From Ilumatobacteraceae bacterium (GTDB lineage Bacteria > Actinomycetota > Acidimicrobiia > Acidimicrobiales > Ilumatobacteraceae), in contig JAEMTQ010000005.1 in the NCBI GenBank assembly GCA_016462185.1, positions 1-36,254 of the forward strand: a stretch of DNA of 36,254 bases, read 5' to 3'. Within the stretch, counting starts at the first letter, position 1. Each line of letters begins with the position of its first letter. Positions 9,076-16,412 of this stretch are shown in pieces. The notes below the pieces were generated by a model. It was not told where the DNA came from. It did no database searches and saw only the letters and a program-made list of their open reading frames with translations. A program made the position numbers and the translations under genes.

Positions 9076-9912
9076 TTAATTTATTTCTAATCCGTGAAAG
9101 ATTTTTGCGAGTTGCTCAACACCGTCGGCAATTGAAGGTGCAGGTCGAGCAAAATATCTGTCAGCGTTGACACAAGCAGTTTGCCAAGATGGATCAAACT
9201 CATGAGCAAGCGCTGCGGCTTCTTTCGCTGCACGTATTTCGTCGAAACCGCAAGGCGCAAAAACAACAATGTCGGGTTTTGCTTCGCGCACCGCCTGCCA
9301 TGTCGTGGTCGTTGATGGCAGACCTGGTTTACCGAGAACTTCGATACCGCCTGCGGCCTCCACCATTTCGGGAATCCAGTGTCCACTAGCAAAAGGTGGA
9401 TCAAGCCACTCGGCAATAAAAACTCGTGGCCGAGGTTTGCCGGCGACTGCGCGGCGAACGTTTTCAACGCGGCGCAACATTTGAGCGGCTACTTGTTCAC
9501 CTTTTGTCGTTACGCCAAGAGCATTAGCGACGGTGATTACCGAGTTGGCAACTTCATTAATTGTGTGTGGATCAAGTGAAATCACGCGAGCCCCAACATC
9601 GCAGACGTTTTCACTTGAGACTGCGCAGACACGACAAAGGTCTTGAGTGATGATCACATCTGGCGCTAGTTCGCGCAACAGGTCTTCTTCGATTGCGTAA
9701 AGCTGTTCACCGTTGTGCATTGCTGATCTGACTTGTGCATCAATTTGCGGACCAGAAAGAGCAAGCGAATCAACTCGGCTTAGAGAAACGACTTTTGCCT
9801 TGGCTGATTCAAGTGGCCAGTTACATTCGCATGATCGTCCGACCAGGTTTTCAATTAACCCGAGTTCGCCAACGATTTCGGTGGCGCTAGGAAGAAGCGA
9901 GACGATGCGCAT
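9076..9912 (-). CDS. BtuF-like cobalamin/periplasmic-binding-fold protein without an evident signal peptide
   Basis: MRIVSLLPSATEIVGELGLIENLVGRSCECNWP, VITQDLCRVCAVS, PRVFIAEWLDPPFASGHWIPEMVEAAGG. Confidence 0.85.
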   Translation of the reverse strand: MRIVSLLPSATEIVGELGLIENLVGRSCECNWPLESAKAKVVSLSRVDSLALSGPQIDAQVRSAMHNGEQLYAIEEDLLRELAPDVIITQDLCRVCAVSSENVCDVGARVISLDPHTINEVANSVITVANALGVTTKGEQVAAQMLRRVENVRRAVAGKPRPRVFIAEWLDPPFASGHWIPEMVEAAGGIEVLGKPGLPSTTTTWQAVREAKPDIVVFAPCGFDEIRAAKEAAALAHEFDPSWQTACVNADRYFARPAPSIADGVEQLAKIFHGLEIN

Positions 9913-9935
9913 GTTTACTCGCGTGTTGGGCGAGG

Positions 9936-11285
9936 TCAGTTTTTGCAGTGTTTGTCGGCGATATCGAGAACTTCATCGATTATCGCAAGACCTGTTTTTA
10001 CATCTTCAACCGGCGTGTTGCACGGTGGCACCACATGTATGCGATTGAAGTGTGTGAATGGCCAAAGGTTGCGCTCTTTGCAGGCCACGATCAGATCCAT
10101 CATCGGCTTGGCATCAGGGCCAGATGCATTGAACGGTACGTATGGCTCGCGAGTTTCACGATTCTTTACCAGTTCGATCGCCCAGAACACACCAAGACCA
10201 CGAACATCGCCGACGCTCGGATGTTTGGCTTTCATTTTTTCAAGTGCTGGACCGATCACATCTTTGCCGAGCATGCGTGCATGCTCAACGATTTTTTCTT
10301 CTTTAAAGATGTTGATTGATGCAACTGCTGCGGCACAAGCGAGCGGGTGACCGCTGTAAGTGAGACCACCCGGAAAGACACGATCGCGGAAGGTGTCAGC
10401 AATTTTTTGACTGATGACCACGCCACCAAGTGGTATGTACCCAGAGTTGACACCTTTGGCAAAGCAAATCAGATCTGGCGTGACATTCCATTTATTGACC
10501 GCAAACCACTCGCCGCAACGACCGAAACCAGCCATTACCTCGTCACACATCATGACAATGCCGTGCTTGTTGCAAATCTCGCGCACGCCCTGCAGATAGC
10601 CATCTGGCGGAACCAAGATTCCGTTCGTGCCGACAACAGTTTCGAGGGCGATCATCGCAACAGTTTGAGGTCCTTCAACCATCAAGACTTCTTCAAGGTG
10701 TTGCAACGCACGCTGACACTCTTGTTGCTCACTATTTGAATGAAACGGTGAGCGATACGGATATGGTCCCCAAAACTTGACGGCACCAGAGGCGCCAGTT
10801 TCATTTGGCCAACGACGTGGGTCACCGGTGAGCGCTATCGCTCCGGCAGTTGATCCATGATACGAACGATATGTCGTCAGAATTTTGTGGCGACCCGTAT
10901 GAAGTTTGGCCATTCGCGTCGCATATTCTGCTGCCTCGGCACCGCCGTTGGTGAAAAACACCATGTTCAAATCGCCTGGCGCAAGTTCTGTGATCAATCT
11001 TGCTGCCTCGCTTCGCGACGCGTTAACAAACGGAGGTGCAACTGTGCAAAGTTTGCCGGCGCTCTCTTGAATCGCAGCCACAAGTTTTGGATGTTGGTGG
11101 CCAATATTTAGGTTTACCAATTGACTTGTGAAGTCGAGATATTTTTTGCCGCTTGAATCCCAAAAATATGAGCCTTCGCCACCCGTAATCTCGGTTGGGT
11201 TTAGGGTGCCTTGTGCTGACCACGAGTGAAACACGTGGGCGCGGTCATCTAAATAGGCCTGGGTTTTGGTGGCTTCGATTGTCAT
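9936..11285 (-). CDS. Class III (omega) aminotransferase, aspartate aminotransferase family protein
   Basis: PLP-fold motifs VFFTNGGAEAAEYATRMAKLHTGRHKILTTYRSYHGST, MMCDEVMAGFGRCGEWFA, DLICFAKGVNSGYIPLGGVV (PLP Lys). Confidence 0.92.
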   Translation of the reverse strand: MTIEATKTQAYLDDRAHVFHSWSAQGTLNPTEITGGEGSYFWDSSGKKYLDFTSQLVNLNIGHQHPKLVAAIQESAGKLCTVAPPFVNASRSEAARLITELAPGDLNMVFFTNGGAEAAEYATRMAKLHTGRHKILTTYRSYHGSTAGAIALTGDPRRWPNETGASGAVKFWGPYPYRSPFHSNSEQQECQRALQHLEEVLMVEGPQTVAMIALETVVGTNGILVPPDGYLQGVREICNKHGIVMMCDEVMAGFGRCGEWFAVNKWNVTPDLICFAKGVNSGYIPLGGVVISQKIADTFRDRVFPGGLTYSGHPLACAAAVASINIFKEEKIVEHARMLGKDVIGPALEKMKAKHPSVGDVRGLGVFWAIELVKNRETREPYVPFNASGPDAKPMMDLIVACKERNLWPFTHFNRIHVVPPCNTPVEDVKTGLAIIDEVLDIADKHCKN

Positions 11286-11348
11286 GCCCTCAGCCTAATT
11301 CGGTGGGGTGGACAAAAAGTTAACCAGATGCGAAAAAGCCACACTCCC

Positions 11349-11375
11349 GTAACAATTCTCAGACAGTTACGAAAC
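11349..11375 (+). promoter_or_regulatory. Putative GlnR-type half-site array upstream of amt
   Basis: gTAAC-n6-cAGAC-n6-GAAAC: three AC dinucleotides at exact 11-nt spacing (AC-n9-AC-n9-AC), about 93 nt before the amt start. Confidence 0.4.
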
Positions 11376-11414
11376 ATTGGTGAATTAGGTTCTGGGCAGT
11401 CACAGCGTCGTGCA

Positions 11415-11430
11415 CGTGTTTAGAAACACG
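11415..11430. promoter_or_regulatory. Perfect 7-2-7 inverted repeat in the amt leader/promoter
   Basis: CGTGTTT-AG-AAACACG. Confidence 0.45.
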
Positions 11431-11467
11431 GTTTGTTCACTTGTTCAGTTAAACGAAATGAGGAGTA

Positions 11468-12832
11468 ATGAATTCAGACGTGACAGTTCTTGGGGCGCAA
11501 GTTTCGCTTTTATGGGTAGTGATCGGCGCATCTTTGGTGGTTTTTATGCAGGCTGGTTTTGCGTTGCTTGAAACGGGATTTTGTCGCGCTAAACACGCGG
11601 CTCACGTTGTAAGCACGAACTTTGCAATTTTTGGCTTGGGCTTTGTGGCGTTTTTCTTTGTGGGTTTCCCGTTGGCTTTTGGCGGCTTCACTTATTCAGC
11701 AATGGGCTTAGATAACCCTGTTGGTCAAGCACTAATCGGATCAGGCAACTGGGTTTTTGCATGGGGTGGTGGCTGGGCATTGTCTGGCCCGAATGTGACG
11801 CCAGCACTGCTGGGTTTCTTTTTGTATATGGCTGCATTTATGGACACAACCGCGACGATTCCCACTGGTTCGATGGCTGAGCGTTGGAGATGGAACAGTT
11901 TTATTGGTTGGGGACTTTTCTGTGGCGCGTTTTATTATCCAGTAATCGCAGCATGGACCTGGGGCGGCGGATGGTTGTCAAAAACTTGGGCGACAATGTC
12001 GCTTGGTGCTGGGTACGTCGACTTCGCAGGTTCTGGAGTTGTGCACATGGTGGGTGGCGTGGCTGGTTTGACCGGGGCGATGGTGCTCGGGCCGCGCATC
12101 GGAAAGTATTCACCTGAAGGAAAGTCGTTGCCAATGCCTGGCCACCATTTACCAATGGCGATGCTCGGAACTTTTATTCTGTTATTCGGGTGGTTCGGAT
12201 TCAACGCAGCGTCAACACTTTCGGTAACCGATGTGCAATTCGCAACGGTGGCGGCCAATACGGCAATCTCGGGCGCATTTGGCGCGGTCGCTTCAATGTT
12301 TTGGATTACGCGACGCACGGGAAAGCCAAATCCGGGAATGATGATCAATGGAATGTTGGCTGGTCTCGTGGCGATTACAGCGGCGTGCGCATTTGTTTCG
12401 CCGTGGGCTGCGGCATTAATTGGTTCAGTGGCCGCAATTCTTGTAATTGAATCGACCATTTTCATCGAAGAACGTTTGCGAATTGATGACCCTTGTGGCG
12501 TGATCAGCGTGCACGGCGTTTGCGGAATGTTCGGCGTGCTAGCTGTTGGTATTTTTGCAAATGGTTCTTACGGCGCAGGTTGGAACGGTTCAGAATCAAC
12601 AGGTGTTGCTGGCATCATCAAAGGCGATTGGGGACAATTCGGAGCGCAGGCTCTTGGTGCCGTAACGATTTTGGTTGTTAATTTCACTTTGTCATACGGC
12701 TTCTTTTCACTTCAGAATCGTTTTACAAAGGGCGGTATTCGTCCGACTGCAGCTGATGAAATTGCAGGTCTTGACAGCGAAATGGGTGTGTCGGCCTACA
12801 CCGAATTTGAACTAGTACGTCACAAAGACTGA
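11468..12832 (+). CDS. amt: Ammonium transporter
   Basis: Amt/Rh motifs MQAGFALLETGFCRAKH, DFAGSGVVHMVGGVAGLTGAMVLGPRIGKY, FGWFGFNAAST, DDPCGVISVHGVCGMFGVLAVG; RBS aggag. Confidence 0.97.
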   Translation: MNSDVTVLGAQVSLLWVVIGASLVVFMQAGFALLETGFCRAKHAAHVVSTNFAIFGLGFVAFFFVGFPLAFGGFTYSAMGLDNPVGQALIGSGNWVFAWGGGWALSGPNVTPALLGFFLYMAAFMDTTATIPTGSMAERWRWNSFIGWGLFCGAFYYPVIAAWTWGGGWLSKTWATMSLGAGYVDFAGSGVVHMVGGVAGLTGAMVLGPRIGKYSPEGKSLPMPGHHLPMAMLGTFILLFGWFGFNAASTLSVTDVQFATVAANTAISGAFGAVASMFWITRRTGKPNPGMMINGMLAGLVAITAACAFVSPWAAALIGSVAAILVIESTIFIEERLRIDDPCGVISVHGVCGMFGVLAVGIFANGSYGAGWNGSESTGVAGIIKGDWGQFGAQALGAVTILVVNFTLSYGFFSLQNRFTKGGIRPTAADEIAGLDSEMGVSAYTEFELVRHKD

Positions 12833-12837
12833 AGTTG

Positions 12838-12867
12838 CTTGGCTGCGCGCGAGAGCGTGCAGCCAAG
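12838..12867. terminator. Hairpin between convergent amt and FAH-family genes, possible bidirectional terminator
   Basis: 13-bp stem cttggctgcgcgc-gaga-gcgtgcagccaag (one G-U wobble), 5 nt after the amt stop; no good T-tract. Confidence 0.55.
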
Positions 12868-12870
12868 TTG

Positions 12871-13728
12871 CTATTTGCAGATGTTAATTAAAGTGCCGAG
12901 GTCTTGAATCGTTGTTTCAACGATGTCGCCTGAGCGAAGAAATCTTTGTGGTGTGCGTCCAGCGCCGACGCCAGAAGGCGTGCCGGTATAGATGACATCA
13001 CCTGCATAAAGTTCGCAGATGCCCGACAAATAAGAAACAATGTCTGGAACTTCAAAGATCATGTCGTCGGTTTGAGTGTTCTGCATGACTTCACCCGATA
13101 CGCGGCATGTCATTTCAAGATTGGCGCGGGTTGAAAGCGTCGCTGCGTCGGTTATCCATGGACCGATTGCAGTGAAGCCTGCGCGGCTCTTGCCAAGGCT
13201 GAATTGTGGAGGAGTGTTGGCATATTGCAATTCACGATCAGAGAAATCTTGCCCAACGCAAAGACCAGCGACGTGGCTCCAAGCATCGGCAACAGAGATA
13301 TTGCGACCTGGTTTGGCAATTATCGCCACTAGTTCTGCTTCGTAGTCGCATTTTTCGCCGGTCAGATTGATTTGACCAAATGGAGAATTAAGCGAGCTTG
13401 GAAACTTGGTAAACACGAGCGGTTCTTTTGGCAAACCGTGATTCATCTCGGCAGCGTGGGCTTTGTAATTGATGCCGATCGCAAAAATTTGTCGCGGCCG
13501 TGGCACGGGGCAGTCGAGTTTGTTGGAGTCGAGAGGGACAAAATCAGTTGCTTTGGCCAACGCGAGCGACGCGGCAAGACTGCAGACCTCAGACCAAAGT
13601 TCAATGCACGCCATCGGCTCGCTAGGCAGTTTGCCGCCAGAAAATTTCTCGATATCGACGTATTTGTCCAAAGAGTCTGCGACAAGAATTGCGCGACCGT
13701 CAACGCAACCTAAACGTGCTGAAACCAT
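12871..13728 (-). CDS. Fumarylacetoacetate hydrolase family protein
   Basis: CPVPRPRQIFAIGINYKAHAAEM, FTKFPSSLNSPFGQI, DYEAELVAIIAKPGRNIS, GDVIYTGTPSGVGAGRTP. Confidence 0.93.
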   Translation of the reverse strand: MVSARLGCVDGRAILVADSLDKYVDIEKFSGGKLPSEPMACIELWSEVCSLAASLALAKATDFVPLDSNKLDCPVPRPRQIFAIGINYKAHAAEMNHGLPKEPLVFTKFPSSLNSPFGQINLTGEKCDYEAELVAIIAKPGRNISVADAWSHVAGLCVGQDFSDRELQYANTPPQFSLGKSRAGFTAIGPWITDAATLSTRANLEMTCRVSGEVMQNTQTDDMIFEVPDIVSYLSGICELYAGDVIYTGTPSGVGAGRTPQRFLRSGDIVETTIQDLGTLINICK

Positions 13729-13734
13729 TATTTT

Positions 13735-14334
13735 TTAGACTCGGTTACGAGCAATACGTCGCTGAAGATCGGCTTGACGTTTTGTTTCGCGCTCTTTTTC
13801 TTGGCGCTCGCGACGAAGTCGACGTTTTTCAAGATCTTCTTTTGAATCTTTTTTAGCCGGAGCCAACGTTGGCGCAATTTGAGTTGCGCCAGTTTTCGGG
13901 ACCATGAATCTCTCGTCTGTAGCCACAAGCTGTTTGAAGCCATTCAAACTGGCCGAGTATTGAATTGCCATCAAGCGAGTGGCATCAAGACCGAATTTCT
14001 CGATTGCCCCAGGGAGCGTCGTTTTTAAGTGCTCGACATTTGGGTCATCTGCAGCACTGCCGAGTTCTTCGATGCAATATTCGGTGCATGGCTCGCTGAG
14101 CAAAACCCCGACGTTGATAAACGACTTACGAGAGTTGAAGCCTGCACGAATTTTCGCGCCAAGACCTTCTTTGGTGCTAAGTGCGCCGGCCGGTAGGCCA
14201 GCGACTTTCGCAAATGGATCGCGCAATTTTTCGGGAAGCGCGCTGGCCATTGCGGCTAGCGAATCATCGGAGATTGTTGCTAAGACTGCCGCATAGCGAC
14301 GGTCAATAAGGATCTGTTCTTTTGATGTTGACAC
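13735..14334 (-). CDS. Uncharacterised protein with highly charged C-terminal tail
   Basis: Long ORF (listed to 14370; probable GTG start at 14334, VSTSKEQILIDRRYAAV); tail KKDSKEDLEKRRLRRERQEKERETKRQADLQRRIARNRV. Confidence 0.65.
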   Translation of the reverse strand: MSTSKEQILIDRRYAAVLATISDDSLAAMASALPEKLRDPFAKVAGLPAGALSTKEGLGAKIRAGFNSRKSFINVGVLLSEPCTEYCIEELGSAADDPNVEHLKTTLPGAIEKFGLDATRLMAIQYSASLNGFKQLVATDERFMVPKTGATQIAPTLAPAKKDSKEDLEKRRLRRERQEKERETKRQADLQRRIARNRV

Positions 14335-14455
14335 GCCCCGAACTATATCGGGGGCGAACGTATACATCACCTGTTTATGGTGATCAACCTAACTATTGAG
14401 ACGAAACACACCTAACAAAAAGTTGTTGAGTGTGAGCTGCGCTTAAGCGCGAGGC

Positions 14456-14659
14456 TCAGATAGCGCGGACGTTGTTGGCTTCGGTGCCCTTGCGACCTTG
14501 GCCGAGTTCAAACTCGACTTCTTGGCCTGCAACAAGGGTGCGACGCCCGGTGCCTTCAATGTTTGAGAAATGTACGAAAATATCTGGTTCTCCATCAGAG
14601 CGCGAGATAAATCCGTAACCCTTTTCGTCATTGAAAAATTTCACGGTACCGGTTGGCAT
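14456..14659 (-). CDS. Cold-shock protein (CspA family)
   Basis: MPTGTVKFFNDEKGYGFISRSDGEPDIFVHFSNI with RNP1/RNP2 motifs. Confidence 0.97.
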   Translation of the reverse strand: MPTGTVKFFNDEKGYGFISRSDGEPDIFVHFSNIEGTGRRTLVAGQEVEFELGQGRKGTEANNVRAI

Positions 14660-14690
14660 AGCTTGTACTTCTTTCTTGTTATTTTGTAAT

Positions 14691-14734
14691 GCACTTCCAT
14701 GATCGAAAGTGCCTCTTCAAGGGTAGCAAGGCAC
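14691..14734 (-). promoter_or_regulatory. Overlapping, mutually exclusive inverted repeats in the csp 5' leader
   Basis: On the minus-strand transcript GTGCCT...AGGCAC and GCACTT...AAGTGC share GCAC, so only one stem can form at a time. Confidence 0.45.
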
Positions 14735-14818
14735 AGGGTCGATTCCTAATTTTCTTGAACTTAATTGACTGACTTTACGCGCAGACTTTTCGACGGTTAT
14801 CCCGTATCCAGTGTGGAT

Positions 14819-15655
14819 TTAAGAAGTAACGAGGGCTTGAAATTCACGGATACGCATTTGATGCGATGAAGATGTGGTTACGTCAGGCATGACACCAGAG
14901 ACACCCTGATTGGTACGCCAGGTAATGCGCCAGACGATTGATGTGCTGGCAGCGAACAATCCGTTTGGTTTGATTGCCGATGAGTGTCGATACGTATACA
15001 TGCATGGTGAAGGAACATTGTCACCAATCACTGAGTTCCATTTGAGGCCTGGACCAGTGCAAGTTTTTTTACCGCTACCAAAAACGCCGTCGCCTGGATC
15101 AAAAATTAATTTGTATGGCGTTGCTGTTGTAGTCACGACAATTGGACCGATCGGTGATGGCACCCATGCGGTCACCGACTTTGGCTGCCAAACAAATGCA
15201 CTGACCCAAAACCAAGTACCGATGTTGATCAGGCCTTGTCGAGCGGGCGGAGCGAAATCTCCGAATGGCGCGGGAATCAAATCGTAAGCAATGCTCGCAG
15301 CGCTGCGCGCAATCGTCTCTGGACCCACAGTTGCAATCCAGTGGTACGAAGTATTTTGGCCAGAACATTTTCTGTCATAGAGACGAAATGAGATTGAGTC
15401 AATTGTTTTTTCAACTTCGTTGCCAAAAGTTTGACCACGTCCTGAATCGCGGACCGCTGACTCGGCCCAATCGCAGTCTTCGGATTCACCAGTTGTTTCA
15501 TTGTCGCCGATCATGATGCCAGCGATGATTGTTCGATCTACGACAGTGCCGAAAATATCGCGAACTTGATTTGAGTTGTCATTAGAAGCAATGGCGCTAT
15601 CACTCAATATGCAAGACAGAAAAATGGTTGCAAGCAAGACTCGACTTAATTTCAT
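14819..15655 (-). CDS. Uncharacterised secreted protein
   Basis: Start taken at ATG 15655: MKLSRVLLATIFLSCILSDSAIASND signal peptide; upstream part of the listed ORF overlaps the neighbouring gene. Confidence 0.75.
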   Translation of the reverse strand: MKLSRVLLATIFLSCILSDSAIASNDNSNQVRDIFGTVVDRTIIAGIMIGDNETTGESEDCDWAESAVRDSGRGQTFGNEVEKTIDSISFRLYDRKCSGQNTSYHWIATVGPETIARSAASIAYDLIPAPFGDFAPPARQGLINIGTWFWVSAFVWQPKSVTAWVPSPIGPIVVTTTATPYKLIFDPGDGVFGSGKKTCTGPGLKWNSVIGDNVPSPCMYTYRHSSAIKPNGLFAASTSIVWRITWRTNQGVSGVMPDVTTSSSHQMRIREFQALVTS

Positions 15656-15656
15656 T

Positions 15657-16247
15657 TCAGCCCTCGCAGATATTGACGTTGTAAAGCTTTTTATAAGTTT
15701 GGAAGTCAACCCATGACCAGCGATTGTCTTGCCACGAAAACTGCCAGGTTGCCAGCGACGACGAAACTTTGTCGTCAAAAATGAAGCCGTCAAGAAACAA
15801 AATTACTGTGTCGTAAACACAGCCACTGACTGTTGCGGTCATTGTTGTTGGGTCGTTAGAAATTGAATTAACGAAATATTTACGCTCACCACGACCTGGC
15901 TGTGAGTAAATGTTGTGCTTTTGGTTACGGGCGATTATTTGTGAAAAATTGTCGCTAAATGGTGTGCCAGAAGTTATGAATTCGTCAAGTTCACATTGCT
16001 TGGGCTTGTGAAAACAGTTTTTGTGCCAATCAATGAATGCGTCAAATCGAGTAGCCACCGAGTCAAACGGATTTATGCTCTGGTCAACGGCACTGCTGGG
16101 TGAGATCAACTCGTTTTGCCTCGCCATCGCACTATTTAGCGGACGGACCGACTCTTCGTGAAACACCGCTGGTGTGGTTTCGACTGATCTTGGTGATGCC
16201 CCGCAACCACCGATAACAAAGCAGCACAGAACGAATAGTTTTTGCAT
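15657..16247 (-). CDS. Putative lipoprotein
   Basis: MQKLFVLCCFVIGGCGASP lipobox; listed ORF extends to 16307, ATG at 16247 preferred. Confidence 0.7.
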   Translation of the reverse strand: MQKLFVLCCFVIGGCGASPRSVETTPAVFHEESVRPLNSAMARQNELISPSSAVDQSINPFDSVATRFDAFIDWHKNCFHKPKQCELDEFITSGTPFSDNFSQIIARNQKHNIYSQPGRGERKYFVNSISNDPTTMTATVSGCVYDTVILFLDGFIFDDKVSSSLATWQFSWQDNRWSWVDFQTYKKLYNVNICEG

Positions 16248-16412
16248 AGATTTTCGCAGGGCACAAATTTTTGTTCGCATATTTTTGACTGTGACAAGAA
16301 CCTTCATCTAGGCAGTGTCTCGTGATGTGTGCACCAGGGTAAAACTGTGCTGAGAATTACAAGATTGTCGGTAGAGTTGGAAAACCCCATTTTTTAGGAT
16401 CTGCGAGATTTA

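Noticed and set aside
11935-12465. 176-aa antisense ORF inside amt
   Set aside because: Low-complexity Pro/Ala/Thr/Ile composition mirrors the hydrophobic coding strand; no independent evidence
14439-14450. Perfect palindrome GCGCTTAAGCGC after the csp stop, considered as terminator or operator
   Set aside because: No loop for a hairpin and no adjacent U-tract; may be part of a weak terminator but insufficient to call
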